Source: Chromatiales bacterium (GTDB lineage Bacteria > Pseudomonadota > Gammaproteobacteria > Steroidobacterales > GCA-2729495). From it: a stretch of DNA of 64,000 nucleotides. The translations under genes and the position numbers were made by a program. The notes beneath the pieces are model-generated. The model was not told the origin of the DNA, made no database searches, and worked only from the letters and a program-made list of their open reading frames with translations. Of the stretch, positions 42,047-51,790 are shown piece after piece. Every line of letters starts with the position of its first letter. The first letter of the stretch is position 1. The stretch is taken from assembly GCA_020351875.1 (NCBI GenBank), contig CP070671.1, positions 3,299,948 to 3,363,947 on the forward strand, read 5' to 3'.

Positions 42047-42190
42047 CAGGCAGGGGGACAGGTCTGCCGGGCTAAACCTCCCTCGCACATCCCTGTGCTC
42101 GGTTGGATCGGCCGTTCGTCGCTCCTGTCATCCCTGACCCGCTCCTCACGGACGACGCCCGGAAGCCGCACCATCCCGGGAGCCTGCCTG
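42047..42190. repeat. Family A palindromic element, copy A2
   Basis: The core 42070-42165 matches 9925-10021. Its two small hairpins, GCACA-TCCC-TGTGC (42085-42098) and GTCA-TCCC-TGAC (42127-42138), keep the TCCC loop while stem bases change in pairs relative to A1. Outer 8-bp arms CAGGCAGG (42047-42054) / CCTGCCTG (42183-42190) differ from those of A1. It occupies the divergent trpS / pepQ gap, with no gene at 41869-42456. Confidence 0.8.
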
Positions 42191-42293
42191 TGAATGACCA
42201 GCGGCCCTTCAAGATTAGGATGAGTGGTCATCCAACCCATCCCGCCAATGGGCCAGACTGCAGTGACTACCTCCACTAGGGAAACGCCACCAG

Positions 42294-42383
42294 CGATGCG
42301 GGCCGCGTCGGGGATGTTTTTCCGGAGCGAATTTTTCTGAGCGCAGGAAAAAGCATCGCCGACGCGGCCCTGCCACCAGCGCC
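42294..42383. repeat. Family B palindromic element, copy B1
   Basis: The inner 47 nt are identical to copy B2. Arms 42300-42323 and 42346-42370 pair over 24 bp with one mismatch and one bulged G around a 22-nt loop (42324-42345). It lies 130 bp after family A copy A2. No U-tract and no open frame. Confidence 0.9.
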
Positions 42384-42452
42384 AGATTCAGGGCGATCCA
42401 GCCCCTCATGCTCAGCGTCGAGACGCACTCGCCGGGAGTCGGCCGAAGACTC

Positions 42453-42458
42453 TAAGAT
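42453..42458 (+). promoter_or_regulatory. -10 box overlapping the first ATG of pepQ
   Basis: TAAGAT covers part of the ATG at 42457. A start point about 7 nt downstream would fall at the second in-frame ATG (42466), giving a leaderless message. Confidence 0.4.
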
Positions 42459-43791
42459 GGCCGCCATGGACAAGCAGATCCTGGCCACCACTTATCCCCG
42501 GCACCTGGAGACGGTCCGTCAGCGCTATGACGATGCGCTGGCGGCCTGTGGTTACGACGCAGTGCTGATTGGTGCCGGCATCGACAGGCTGCAGTTCATG
42601 GACGATCACCACGCGCCGTTTCGCGCGAACCCGCAGCTGACGCAATGGCTGCCGCTCACCGCCCACCCGGGGTCGTGCCTACTGTACCGGCCGGGGCAAC
42701 GGCCGGTGGCGATCGTGGTCCGGCCCGAGAGTTACTGGGAGGAGCCACCTGAGGCGCCCGGGGCGCCGTGGGCAGACGCAACAGACATTCGGGTCGTGGC
42801 AACACCAGACGACGTTCCGAAGAGTTTCGGATCGTTACCGGCCAGCACGGCGCTGCTCGGACCGGCGGAACAGTGGGACGCAATGAAGCTGACCGGCGAC
42901 CGGAACCCGAAACCGCTGGTGAACCATCTGCACTTTCAGCGCGCGTGCAAGACAGACTACGAAATCGCCTGCATGCGGAGCGCGACGGCCGCTGCGGTTG
43001 CCGGCCACCGGGCAGTGGCTGACGCCTTCGCGGCCGGCGACAGCGAGTTCGGCATGCTGCTGATCTTTCAGCAGGCCAGCGGCCAGACCGCAACTGAACT
43101 GCCTTACCCGCCCATCATCGGTGCGGGACGCCACGCGGCGGTGTTGCATTACCAGCATCGTCGCCAGCAGCGCAATCCCGCCGGCAGCCTGTTGATCGAT
43201 GCTGGTTGCAACACGCTGGGCTATGCGTCGGACATCACGCGCACCCACGTCCTGCGTGGCCACGATACGTTTGCCGAACTGCGCGACGATCTCGACGCTC
43301 GCCAGCAGGCTTTGTGTGCGCGCGTGCAGCCCGGCGTCGCTTTTGCCGAACTGCACCACGCCGCGCACGAAGCAATTGCGGGCGTGCTGTGCCGCCACGG
43401 TGTGCTGACCTGCAACGCTGAAACCGCCATGGAACGCGGCCTGACGAACACTTTCTTCCCGCACGGCCTCGGCCACCTGCTGGGCCTGCAGGTACACGAC
43501 GTGGGCGGTTGGCAGGCCGACGCTGCCGGACAACAGCTTGAAGCACCGGCCGCCTACCCCCGCCTCCGGCTGCTGCGCACCCTGGAACCGGGCTTCACGC
43601 TGACCGTTGAACCCGGCATCTATTTCATCGATTCGCTGCTGGAAGAACTGCGCGCACAGGCTGCAGCCGCGGACGTGAACTGGGACCGCGTCGCCGAATT
43701 CCACCCCTACGGCGGCATCCGGATAGAAGACAACCTCCTCGTCACGGCCAACGGTAACGAGAACCTGACCCGCGCCGCCTTCGGCAGTTGA
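42457..43791 (+). CDS. pepQ: Xaa-Pro dipeptidase (M24 family)
   Basis: 444 residues (441 if the ATG at 42466 is used). Cleaves dipeptides with C-terminal proline and has organophosphate-hydrolase side activity in the family. The N-terminal domain (1-155) has the PepQ motif DDHHAPFRANPQ. The pita-bread domain supplies two-metal ligands: two Asp in LLIDAGCNTLGYASDITR, His in FFPHGLGHLLGLQVHD, Glu in TVEPGIYF and Glu in GGIRIEDN. Flanked on both sides by palindromic repeats. Confidence 0.94.
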   Translation: MAAMDKQILATTYPRHLETVRQRYDDALAACGYDAVLIGAGIDRLQFMDDHHAPFRANPQLTQWLPLTAHPGSCLLYRPGQRPVAIVVRPESYWEEPPEAPGAPWADATDIRVVATPDDVPKSFGSLPASTALLGPAEQWDAMKLTGDRNPKPLVNHLHFQRACKTDYEIACMRSATAAAVAGHRAVADAFAAGDSEFGMLLIFQQASGQTATELPYPPIIGAGRHAAVLHYQHRRQQRNPAGSLLIDAGCNTLGYASDITRTHVLRGHDTFAELRDDLDARQQALCARVQPGVAFAELHHAAHEAIAGVLCRHGVLTCNAETAMERGLTNTFFPHGLGHLLGLQVHDVGGWQADAAGQQLEAPAAYPRLRLLRTLEPGFTLTVEPGIYFIDSLLEELRAQAAAADVNWDRVAEFHPYGGIRIEDNLLVTANGNENLTRAAFGS

Positions 43792-43834
43792 AGCCAACCG
43801 GCACTGGGAACGGATAGCGCATCCACGTTCCACC

Positions 43835-43987
43835 GCGGGCTTGCGGGTATAGCTGAGCTGCACTCCGGCTCGCCGTGGCCTTCACCCGTCGGGGTTTCGG
43901 ACGCCAAAGACTCTTAAACTATTCGCTGTGGGCTCAGTCGGGGGCAAGCCGGTCTTACGTTACGCTCAGCAATACCCGCAACCCCGC
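43835..43987. repeat. Long inverted repeat D1
   Basis: Arms of 24 nt (43835-43858 and 43964-43987) pair at 22 of 24 positions around a 105-nt core that does not resemble families A, B or C. It lies between convergent pepQ and the VOC gene, followed 90 bp later by B2. No gene is seen in 43792-44201. Confidence 0.8.
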
Positions 43988-44077
43988 TCACGTCGGTGGC
44001 CGGCCAGCGCGCCGCCCACCAGTACTCAACGATCGAAACCAGACGCAGCGGGCAGGAACGCTTGGGGCAGGTGCCGA

Positions 44078-44169
44078 CGATGCGGGCCGCGTCAGGGATG
44101 TTTTTCCGGAGCGAATTTTTCTGAGCGCAGGAAAAAGCATCCCTGGGTAGCGGCCCCACCACCAGCGCC
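44078..44169. repeat. Family B palindromic element, copy B2
   Basis: The core is identical to B1. Inner arms CAGGGATGTTTTTCC (44093-44107) and 44130-44145 pair over 15 bp with the same single bulged G; outer arms GGGCCGC (44084-44090) and GCGGCCC (44150-44156) pair perfectly across an internal loop. The G-to-A change at 44094 relative to B1 is matched by a T in the opposite arm, preserving the pair. Confidence 0.9.
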
Positions 44170-44201
44170 CAGTCCAGTTTCTTTCGCCACGTCCGTGGTC
44201 G

Positions 44202-44594
44202 CTACCCGGTCTCCGTCAACTGCACCAACGCCCCGAAAGTCCGCGCAACATCCAGGTCCCGGATTTGCCAGTCATCCAGCCCGGAGCGGACCGGCCCGTC
44301 GAACCAGTCTTCGCCGAGCCTGTCGCTTTCGGCGTCGAGGCTGTCGACACCGAAGGAAATCAGGAAAAAGCCTTCACCGTGCTCTGCCAGGTGGCGCGCC
44401 GGCGCGGTATCGGGCCGTACGGGCTGCACCAGCACCAGCCAGGCCGAGCCCAGGCAGAAGCGTGCAATGTCGACGCCGCGCGGTGCGAGGTGGTCACGGG
44501 ACGACACCGGCATGCCCAGCACCTGCTCCCAGGTCGGCACCGCGGCGTCGAGGTCCCGGACAATGAAGTTGATGTGGTGAATACGGTCCTGCAT
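44202..44594 (-). CDS. VOC-family (glyoxalase/dioxygenase superfamily) protein
   Basis: 130 residues. A vicinal-oxygen-chelate fold is suggested by the opening RIHHINFIVRDLDAAVPTWEQVLGM, in which the His begins the first metal-ligand strand (quoted here as RIHHINFIV and TWEQVLGM). The closing region GALVQLTETG carries the usual terminal Glu ligand strand. It resembles methylmalonyl-CoA epimerase-like single-domain members. The substrate cannot be assigned. Divergent from the RND efflux pair. Confidence 0.8.
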   Translation of the reverse strand: MQDRIHHINFIVRDLDAAVPTWEQVLGMPVSSRDHLAPRGVDIARFCLGSAWLVLVQPVRPDTAPARHLAEHGEGFFLISFGVDSLDAESDRLGEDWFDGPVRSGLDDWQIRDLDVARTFGALVQLTETG

Positions 44595-44653
44595 CTGCGC
44601 CCCTGTTGCGGCTGGGTCATTACGGCAAAGCCTGACCCGGTGGCCCTAACCTT

Positions 44654-44668
44654 CTGCTAAATTAGTAG
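44654..44668. promoter_or_regulatory. Palindrome before the RND efflux pair
   Basis: CTGCTAA-A-TTAGTAG is a 15-bp near-perfect palindrome (one mismatched pair), centred 28 nt before the ATG at 44689. Its size and AT-rich centre suit a repressor operator or an overlapping promoter element. No regulator gene adjoins. Confidence 0.4.
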
Positions 44669-44688
44669 TTTTTGCCACTTTCGGGCCC

Positions 44689-45780
44689 ATGCCTGACCTT
44701 GGATTACAAGCCATCGCGCGTGCCTGGCGCACCCTCGCCGCCCTCGCTGCTGCCTGTGTGCTGCTGTGGGGCTGCGGCGGGCCGGAGCCCGAAAGTGCTG
44801 GCCCAGGCATGGGCGGCATGGGCGGTCGCGGGTCCGGGCGGCCCGTGAGCGTGATCGTGACCCGGGTAGAACCCCGCACATTCGTCGATCGATTCACCGG
44901 CCTCGGCACCGCGCGGGCCACCGAATCGATCCAGGTGACCTCGCGCATCTCCAGCGTCGTGGAACGAATCGGCTTCGAAGAGGGGCAGCAGGTGAAAGCC
45001 GGGCAGCTGCTCATTGAACTGGATCACGCCGAACTCGAAGCAGAGCTGGCCATGGCCGAGGCCTCGCTGCAGAAAGCGCGCAGCCAGTTCGAACGGCGCC
45101 GGGGCCTGGCCGCCACGCGCGTGATCTCGGAACTGGAGCTGGAAGAACTGGAAGCCGAAGTGCTGATCGCCGAGGCCGACGTTCGTGCTTCGAAGGCCAG
45201 GCTGGACAACGCGTTCATTCGCGCACCGTTCGGCGGCACCGTCGGCCTGCGAACCGTCAGCCTCGGTGACCTGGTCGGTCCGGAGACCATGATCACGACC
45301 CTGGACGATACGGCGACCATCAAGCTGGAGTTCACGATTCCGGAAACTTTCCTGGCGACCGTACAAAAAGGCACACGCATCGACGCACGCAGCGAGGTTT
45401 ACCCCGAGAGTCCCTTCACGGGTGAGGTCAGCATCGTCGATCCGCGCGTGGATCAGGCCACGCGCAGCGTCACGGTGATCGCGCGGTTGCCCAATCCTGA
45501 TGGGCTGATCAAACCGGGCATGTTCCTGACCGTGGATCTGCAGCGGGAGCGTGAGGACGTGCTGGTGGTCCCGGAACAGGCACTGGCTCCGCGCCAGGGT
45601 CGCCAGTACCTGTACACGGTCGAGGACGGCACGGCCGTGGAGAAGGAGGTGAGCCTGGGCGCCCGCGCCCCCGGCCTGGCGGAAGTGCGCGAGGGCCTGG
45701 CGCCGGGCACGCTGGTGATCACCGAAGGCACGCAAAAGGTCCGCAACGGCGCGCCGGTGCAGGTCAGCCAGGGAGGGTGA
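44689..45780 (+). CDS. RND efflux periplasmic adaptor (membrane fusion protein)
   Basis: 363 residues. A lipoprotein signal with lipobox LWGC near residue 26 anchors it to the inner membrane. After a Gly/Met-rich linker come the barrel-sandwich (lipoyl) hybrid halves, flanking an alpha-hairpin rich in Glu and Leu (about 120-160), then the beta-barrel with the family segment VDPRVDQATRSVTVIARL. It links the RND pump to an outer-membrane channel. Stop and the pump's GTG start are 3 nt apart. No TolC-type gene follows. Confidence 0.93.
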   Translation: MPDLGLQAIARAWRTLAALAAACVLLWGCGGPEPESAGPGMGGMGGRGSGRPVSVIVTRVEPRTFVDRFTGLGTARATESIQVTSRISSVVERIGFEEGQQVKAGQLLIELDHAELEAELAMAEASLQKARSQFERRRGLAATRVISELELEELEAEVLIAEADVRASKARLDNAFIRAPFGGTVGLRTVSLGDLVGPETMITTLDDTATIKLEFTIPETFLATVQKGTRIDARSEVYPESPFTGEVSIVDPRVDQATRSVTVIARLPNPDGLIKPGMFLTVDLQREREDVLVVPEQALAPRQGRQYLYTVEDGTAVEKEVSLGARAPGLAEVREGLAPGTLVITEGTQKVRNGAPVQVSQGG

Positions 45781-45783
45781 CGG

Positions 45784-48700
45784 GTGGTCCTGTCCGAAAC
45801 CTCGGTACGCCGGCCCGTGTTCGCGGCCGTGATCAGCCTGGTGCTCGTGATCGTCGGGCTGCTGGCGCTGAACCGACTGGCCGTGCGCGAGTTCCCGGCC
45901 GTGGACCCTCCCATCGTGTCCATCCAGACTGACTACCGCGGTGCATCGGCCGAGGTCGTCGAACGCCGCATCACGCAGCTGATCGAGAACGAGATTGCCG
46001 GCATCTCCGGCGTGCAGAAGCTCACGTCCAGCAGCAAGGATGAAATCTCGTCCATCGTCGTGGAGTTTGCGCTGTCGCGCGACGCGGACGATGCAGCCAA
46101 CGACGTCCGCGAGCGCATCTCGCGCATCCAGGGCATGTTGCCGGAAGAAGCCGAGGCTCCGCGCATCACGAAGCAGGATACGGGCATGGACGCGACGATG
46201 TATGTCGACGTGTCCAGCGAGGCCCGCTCGCTGATGGAAATCACGGACTTCGTCGAGCGCAGCCTGGTAGACCGGCTATCGGTGATCGATGGCGTGGCGA
46301 CGATTCGGGTCAGCGGTGCGCGAATCCCCGCCATGCGCATCTGGATCGACCGCGAGGCACTGGCTGCCCGGCAACTGACGGTGGCAGATGTCGAGGACAA
46401 ACTGCGCGCCGAGAACGTCGAGCTGCCGGCGGGCCGCATCGAGTCTACTGACCGTGAGTTCACCCTGCGCACGGAGACCGGACTGCACGCGCCCGAGGAC
46501 TTCGAAAACCTGATCCTGAAGCGCAGCGATGCCTTCCTGGTCAGGCTGGGCGATGTCGCCGACGTGCGCCTGGAGCCCGAAAGCACGCGCCGCATCGCCC
46601 GGTCCGACGGGCGGCCCGGTGTCAGCATGGGCGTGATCCCGCAATCCCAGGCCAATGTGCTGGCGGTAAACCAGGCGGTGCTCGCGGAGCTCGACCGCCT
46701 CAAGGACACGATTCCCGGCGACATCAAGATCGACGTGAACGTCGACTTCTCGGTGTTCATTCGCGAGTCCATGAAAGAGGTGCTGAAGGCCCTGGCGCTG
46801 GCCCTGCTGATGGTGCTGGCAGTCATCTACTCGTTCCTCGGTTCCTTCCGGGCAACGCTGATCCCGGCCGTGACAATTCCCGTGGCGATCATCTCGTCCT
46901 TCATCGTGATGGCGGTGATGGGTTTTTCGGTCAATACGCTGACCCTGCTGGGCCTCGTGCTGGCCATCGGCCTGGTGGTGGACGATGCGATCGTGGTGCT
47001 GGAGAACATCGTCCGGCGCATGGAACAGGAACAACCGCCACTGCTGGCGGCCATCGACGGCAGCCGGGAAATCGGCTTTGCGGTGGTGGCGACGACCGTG
47101 GTGCTGATAGCAGTATTCGTGCCCATTTCCTTCATGCCGGGCAAGCTCGGGCGGCTGTTCGGCGAATTCGGCATTTCCCTGGCCGCTGCCGTCGCGTTTT
47201 CGAGCCTGATCGCGCTGACGCTGGTACCCATGCTGGCCTCGAAACTGTTCGCGAACACCCCCCCGCGGCGGCGCACGCTGGCCTCAGCGCTCGACAAAGG
47301 CTTTGTGCGCATCACGAGCGGTTATCGCCGGGTCCTGTCGCCCGTAGTACAGCGTCCCTGGATCGCGCTCATGGTGATCGTGGCCCTGGGAGCGGCCAGC
47401 TATGGCCTGTTCCGGACCTTGCCCGACGAATATGCGCCGGTGGAAGACCGCGGCATGATGTTCGTCTGGATGCGCGGGCCGGAAGGGGCGTCGCCCGACT
47501 ACATGGACCGCCAAGTTACCGAACTGGAGCGCCTCGCCATCCCCTACGTCGACCAGGGTTACGCGCGCCGGGTGCTGGTGCGCTCGGGCATGGGCGGCGG
47601 CGGCGGCGACGTGAACTCGAGCTTCTCGTACATCCCGCTGATGCCGTGGAACCAGCGCGACCGCAGCGCGCAGGAACTGGCGGCCGAACTGAACCAAAAG
47701 GTGGCCGGCATACCCGGCGTTATCGGCATGGTGATGCTGCCACCGAGCCTGAACATCCGCAGCTCCGGCCAGCCGCTGATCGTGGTGCTCGGCGGTACCG
47801 ATTACGGCGAGCTGGCCGAATTCACGGACCGGGTCATCACCCGTGCCGCCGAGAACCCGAACATCATGGGCCTGCGTTCCGACTACTTCGAACGCAAACC
47901 GAAGATCCAGGTACAGGTGGACCGCAACCGCGCCGCCGACCTCGGGGTGTCCCTGTCGACGGTGGGCCGCACACTGGAAACCATGCTGGGCTCCCGCGTG
48001 GTCACCACCTTCGAAGACCGCGGCGAGGAATACAACGTGCTGCTGCAGGCCAAGCCGGAGGACCGCGCCACGCCGTCTGACCTGCAAAATATCTACGTGC
48101 GCTCGGAACGGGGTGAGCTGATCCCCCTCGCCAACCTGGTCAGGCTCAAGGAACTGGCGGGACCACTGGAGCTGAAACGCTTCGACCGGCTGCGGTCGAT
48201 CAGCATGACCGGGTCCCTGGCACCCGGTTACTCACTGGGCCAGGCGTTGAACTACATGGACCGGATCATCCGCGAGGAAGTGCCGGAGGGCGTGCGTATC
48301 AACTACGACGGGGAGTCGCGAGAGTTTCGCCAGTCCGGCAGCTCAATCTACTTCACGTTCGGACTGGCGCTGCTGCTGTCGTTCCTGGTGCTGTCCGCCC
48401 AGTTCGAAAGCTTCAGGCACCCGCTGATCATCATGCTCACGGTACCCATGGCGCTGTTCGGGGGCCTGCTGGGGCTGCACGCCTTCGACTCGAGCATCAA
48501 TGTCTACAGCCAGATCGGCGCGATCATGCTGATCGGGCTGGCGGCGAAAAACGGGATCCTGATCGTCGAATTTGCGAACCAGCTGCGCGACCGCGGGGTT
48601 GTCTTCACCGAAGCGATCCTGGAAGCCGCAACGGTGCGGCTGCGGCCCGTTATCATGACCAGCTTGTGCACGGCGGGAGGCGCGATTCCGTTGATGCTGG

Positions 48701-48885
48701 CCGCCGGCGCGGGCGCCGAGTCGCGGCGCACGATCGGCGCCGTGGTGTTCTTCGGCGTGACGGTGTCGGTCTTCCTGACTCTGTTCCTGATTCCGTCGGT
48801 CTATGCGCTGCTCGCACGACGCACGGAATCACCGGAACATGTGAGCCGGATGGTGGAACGGCTGCGGGAATCCGGCGCGAGTTAG
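45784..48885 (+). CDS. RND-family efflux transporter (HAE1-type)
   Basis: 1033 residues, full length for the AcrB/MexB class. Twelve transmembrane helices in the 1+5, 1+5 pattern with two large periplasmic loops. The proton-relay Asp pair lies in LAIGLVVDDAIVVLEN (TM4). GMGGGGGD and ESREFRQSG segments belong to porter loops. The second half ends in AKNGILIVEFA and a short C-tail. The substrate range is unknown; the pair resembles MexGHI/VexF-type multidrug pumps. Starts with GTG directly after the adaptor. Confidence 0.95.
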   Translation: MVLSETSVRRPVFAAVISLVLVIVGLLALNRLAVREFPAVDPPIVSIQTDYRGASAEVVERRITQLIENEIAGISGVQKLTSSSKDEISSIVVEFALSRDADDAANDVRERISRIQGMLPEEAEAPRITKQDTGMDATMYVDVSSEARSLMEITDFVERSLVDRLSVIDGVATIRVSGARIPAMRIWIDREALAARQLTVADVEDKLRAENVELPAGRIESTDREFTLRTETGLHAPEDFENLILKRSDAFLVRLGDVADVRLEPESTRRIARSDGRPGVSMGVIPQSQANVLAVNQAVLAELDRLKDTIPGDIKIDVNVDFSVFIRESMKEVLKALALALLMVLAVIYSFLGSFRATLIPAVTIPVAIISSFIVMAVMGFSVNTLTLLGLVLAIGLVVDDAIVVLENIVRRMEQEQPPLLAAIDGSREIGFAVVATTVVLIAVFVPISFMPGKLGRLFGEFGISLAAAVAFSSLIALTLVPMLASKLFANTPPRRRTLASALDKGFVRITSGYRRVLSPVVQRPWIALMVIVALGAASYGLFRTLPDEYAPVEDRGMMFVWMRGPEGASPDYMDRQVTELERLAIPYVDQGYARRVLVRSGMGGGGGDVNSSFSYIPLMPWNQRDRSAQELAAELNQKVAGIPGVIGMVMLPPSLNIRSSGQPLIVVLGGTDYGELAEFTDRVITRAAENPNIMGLRSDYFERKPKIQVQVDRNRAADLGVSLSTVGRTLETMLGSRVVTTFEDRGEEYNVLLQAKPEDRATPSDLQNIYVRSERGELIPLANLVRLKELAGPLELKRFDRLRSISMTGSLAPGYSLGQALNYMDRIIREEVPEGVRINYDGESREFRQSGSSIYFTFGLALLLSFLVLSAQFESFRHPLIIMLTVPMALFGGLLGLHAFDSSINVYSQIGAIMLIGLAAKNGILIVEFANQLRDRGVVFTEAILEAATVRLRPVIMTSLCTAGGAIPLMLAAGAGAESRRTIGAVVFFGVTVSVFLTLFLIPSVYALLARRTESPEHVSRMVERLRESGAS

Positions 48886-48912
48886 CAGCTCGCGCGGGTC
48901 ACCGTAAAGATC

Positions 48913-49299
48913 TTATTCCTGGTCGGCAGCGGCTGGTGTTTCCGGCTGGTCCAGCAACTGCACCAGTGCCATCGGGGCCGAATCACCGGCACGAAAACCG
49001 GTCTTCAGGATGCGCAGGTAGCCGCCTGGGCGTTCTTTGAAACGCGGTCCGAGCTCGTTGAAGAGCTTGCCCACGCTGGCCTTGTCCCGCAGGCGGCTGA
49101 ACGCGAGCCGCCGCCGGGCCACGCCGTCCTGTTTTGCCATCGTGATCAGCGGTTCCACCACGCGCCGCAGTTCCTTCGCCTTCGGCAGAGTCGTGCGAAT
49201 GGTCTCGTGCTGAATCAGCGACACGGCCATGTTGCGGTACATGGCCTTGCGGTGACTGCTCGTGCGGCCGAGGCTCCGGCCTGCTTTTTGATGGCGCAT
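48913..49299 (-). CDS. rplQ: 50S ribosomal protein L17
   Basis: 128 residues. Starts at [12 protein letters not shown]; the longer frame upstream is not L17. L17 lies near the peptide exit tunnel. Last gene of the alpha operon block, 53 nt after rpoA, and convergent with the RND pump gene. The C-terminal tail is Gln/Pro/Glu-rich. Confidence 0.97.
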   Translation of the reverse strand: MRHQKAGRSLGRTSSHRKAMYRNMAVSLIQHETIRTTLPKAKELRRVVEPLITMAKQDGVARRRLAFSRLRDKASVGKLFNELGPRFKERPGGYLRILKTGFRAGDSAPMALVQLLDQPETPAAADQE

Positions 49300-49352
49300 C
49301 GTTTCTTCCTCGCCTGCGGCGCCCGTGCGGGGCGCGGCGCTGGCCAAAATAA

Positions 49353-50354
49353 TCAGGCGGCCTGATCGCCCCCAAATGCCAGTCCCGGCGGCGGCCAGTT
49401 TTCCACCCGCATGCCGAGGGCCAGACCATGACTTTCCAGGACTTCCTTGATCTCAGTCAGCGACTTCTTGCCGAGGTTCGGCGTGCGCAGCAGCTCGACC
49501 TCCGTGCGCTGGATCAGGTCACCAATGTAGTTGATGTTCTCCGCTTTCAGGCAGTTGGCGGACCGCACCGTCAGTTCCAGTTCGTCCACCGGGCGCAGCA
49601 GCAGCGGGTCCACCTGGGTTTCACCGGCGCTGATGCCCTGCTGGGCTTCGCCCTGCAGGTCCATAAAGACACTGAGCTGGTCTTTCAGGATGCTGCCGGC
49701 GCGGCGTATTGCCTCTTCGGCGTCGATGGTGCCATTGGTCTCTACGTCCAGCAGCAGCTTGTCCAGATTGGTGCGCTGCTCCACGCGGGCCGCCTCCACC
49801 GTGTAGGTGACGCGGCGAATCGGGCTGAAGGACGCATCCAGCCGCAGCCGGCCAATGGTCGTTTCCTGCTCCTCGGATTCCTGGGGCTGCGTCGCCGGAC
49901 GATAGCCGCGGCCACGCTCCACCGTGAGCACCATCTTCAGATCGCCTGCGCTGGTCAGGTTCGCGATCACCAGGTCCGGGTTCACCACTTCGACATCGTG
50001 ATCACCGGCAATGTCGCCGGCGGTCACCGGGCCCGGGCCCTTCTTGGCCAGCGTCAGCTGCGCATGATCACGCGTGTGCATGCGAATGGCGACGTCCTTG
50101 AGATTCAGCAGAATCTCGACCACGTCCTCCTGCACACCCTCGATGCTGGTGTACTCGTGCAGCACACCCTCGATCTCGGCTTCGACAATGGCCGCACCCG
50201 GCATGCTGGACAGCAGCACACGGCGCAACGCGTTGCCGAGAGTGTGGCCGAAACCACGCTCGAAGGGTTCAATAACAATCCGCGCCCGCGTCGCGCTCTC
50301 AGGCTTGACGTTGACACTGCGGGGCTTCAGAAACTCGACGGCTGATTCCTGCAT
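49353..50354 (-). CDS. rpoA: RNA polymerase alpha subunit
   Basis: 333 residues (E. coli 329). The N-terminal domain (about 1-235) carries the dimerisation region, for example [17 protein letters not shown]. The C-terminal domain (about 250-325) has [12 protein letters not shown], which includes the Arg that contacts UP-element DNA and activators such as Crp. ATG at 50354 chosen over an upstream ATG with no homology. Lies between rpsD and rplQ. Confidence 0.97.
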   Translation of the reverse strand: MQESAVEFLKPRSVNVKPESATRARIVIEPFERGFGHTLGNALRRVLLSSMPGAAIVEAEIEGVLHEYTSIEGVQEDVVEILLNLKDVAIRMHTRDHAQLTLAKKGPGPVTAGDIAGDHDVEVVNPDLVIANLTSAGDLKMVLTVERGRGYRPATQPQESEEQETTIGRLRLDASFSPIRRVTYTVEAARVEQRTNLDKLLLDVETNGTIDAEEAIRRAGSILKDQLSVFMDLQGEAQQGISAGETQVDPLLLRPVDELELTVRSANCLKAENINYIGDLIQRTEVELLRTPNLGKKSLTEIKEVLESHGLALGMRVENWPPPGLAFGGDQAA

Positions 50355-50373
50355 GTTGGCAGCTGCCTCCTGC

Positions 50374-50997
50374 TTACTTCGAGTAGAGCTCGACGACGAG
50401 GTTTTCGTTGATGTCGGGCAGAATGTCTTCACGTTCCGGCAGGGACTTCAAGGTCCCGGCCATGCCCTGCTCATCAACGTCCACCCAGTCGGGCAAACCC
50501 ATCTGAGATGCGATGCTCATTGCGTTCTTGATGCGCAGCTGGCCGCGGGCCTTCTCACGCACCTCGATCTTGTCACCCGCCGACAACTGGTACGACGGAA
50601 TGTTCACGGCCGTACCGTTCACCGCGATGGACTTGTGCGCTACCAGCTGGCGTGCCTCGGCACGGGTAGACGCAAAACCCATCCGGTAGACGGTGTTGTC
50701 CAGCCGGCCTTCCAGCAGCTTCAGCAGATTCTGGCCCGTGGAGCCTTTCTGCTTTGCGGCCTTCTTGTAATAGTTGCGGAACTGGCGCTCGAGCACGCCG
50801 TACATGCGGCGCAGCTTCTGCTTCTCGCGCAGCTGCAGACCGTAGTCGGACAGTCGCGGCCGGCGGCCACCCTGGATCTGTCCCGGTGGGCTGTCGAGCT
50901 TACACTTCGCGTCGAGCGGCTTCACGCCGCTCTTCAGGAACAGGTCGGTGCCCTCGCGACGCGAGAGCTTGCATTTAGGTCCGATATACCTAGCCAT
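50374..50997 (-). CDS. rpsD: 30S ribosomal protein S4
   Basis: 207 residues (E. coli 206). Primary 16S rRNA binder, with an S4 RNA-binding domain at about 97-160 ([11 protein letters not shown]). Acts as translational repressor of the alpha operon in E. coli. Ends 19 nt before rpoA. Confidence 0.97.
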   Translation of the reverse strand: MARYIGPKCKLSRREGTDLFLKSGVKPLDAKCKLDSPPGQIQGGRRPRLSDYGLQLREKQKLRRMYGVLERQFRNYYKKAAKQKGSTGQNLLKLLEGRLDNTVYRMGFASTRAEARQLVAHKSIAVNGTAVNIPSYQLSAGDKIEVREKARGQLRIKNAMSIASQMGLPDWVDVDEQGMAGTLKSLPEREDILPDINENLVVELYSK

Positions 50998-51006
50998 CAG
51001 TCTTCC

Positions 51007-51390
51007 TCAAACCCGGCGTTTTTTCGGCGGCCGGCAGCCGTTGTGCGGAATTGGCGTCACATCTTCGATGTTGGTGATGCGAAAGCCGCAGGCGTTCAGC
51101 GAACGCACGGCGGACTCGCGACCCGGACCCGGCCCGCGCACCCGGACCTCGAGATTCTTCATGCCGGCTTCCTGCGCGACGCGCCCGGCCTTTTCAGCGG
51201 CGATCTGGGCCGCAAACGGCGTGCTCTTGCGCGACCCGCGAAATCCACAGCCGCCGGAAGTGGCCCACGACACGGTATTTCCCTGCCGATCGGTGATCGT
51301 GATAATCGTGTTGTTGAAGGACGCGTGGATGTGCGCGATCCCTTCCGGAATCTGCCGCTTGATCTTCTTGCGAGTCTTGGTTTGTGCCAT
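51007..51390 (-). CDS. rpsK: 30S ribosomal protein S11
   Basis: 127 residues (E. coli 129). Platform protein near the mRNA exit. [14 protein letters not shown] and the C-terminal [11 protein letters not shown] are intact. Nine nt before rpsD. Confidence 0.97.
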   Translation of the reverse strand: MAQTKTRKKIKRQIPEGIAHIHASFNNTIITITDRQGNTVSWATSGGCGFRGSRKSTPFAAQIAAEKAGRVAQEAGMKNLEVRVRGPGPGRESAVRSLNACGFRITNIEDVTPIPHNGCRPPKKRRV

Positions 51391-51405
51391 ATCAGTCCAC
51401 CAGCC

Positions 51406-51762
51406 TTAGCGACGAATCGGTCGCCGCGGGCCTTTCCTCGTTCGTGCGTTCGTTCGGGTACGCTGCCCACGCAGGGGCAGGCCACGGCGATGACGGATAC
51501 CACGGTAGCAACCGAGATCCATCAGGCGCTTGATGCTCATCGTCACCTCGCGGCGCAGGTCGCCTTCTACGGGAAAGCGCGCTACTACGCCGCGCAGCTT
51601 CTCGACCTCCGGCTCGCTCAGGTCCTTCACTTTCGTGTCGGGTGCGATGCCGGCTTCCTGGCAAATCACCTGGGACCGGCTCCTGCCGATACCATAGATA
51701 TGCGTCAACGCAATTACCACGTGCTTTTGCAGCGGTATGTTGATTCCTGCGATACGCGCCAT
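51406..51762 (-). CDS. rpsM: 30S ribosomal protein S13
   Basis: 118 residues, as in E. coli. Head protein contacting L5 and P-site tRNA. Motifs ARIAGINIP at the N-terminus, [13 protein letters not shown] and the basic C-tail KGPRRPIRR are present. Follows rpmJ. Confidence 0.97.
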   Translation of the reverse strand: MARIAGINIPLQKHVVIALTHIYGIGRSRSQVICQEAGIAPDTKVKDLSEPEVEKLRGVVARFPVEGDLRREVTMSIKRLMDLGCYRGIRHRRGLPLRGQRTRTNARTRKGPRRPIRR

Positions 51763-51790
51763 CCAGACGTCTCCTGTAACTTGGCCGGGA

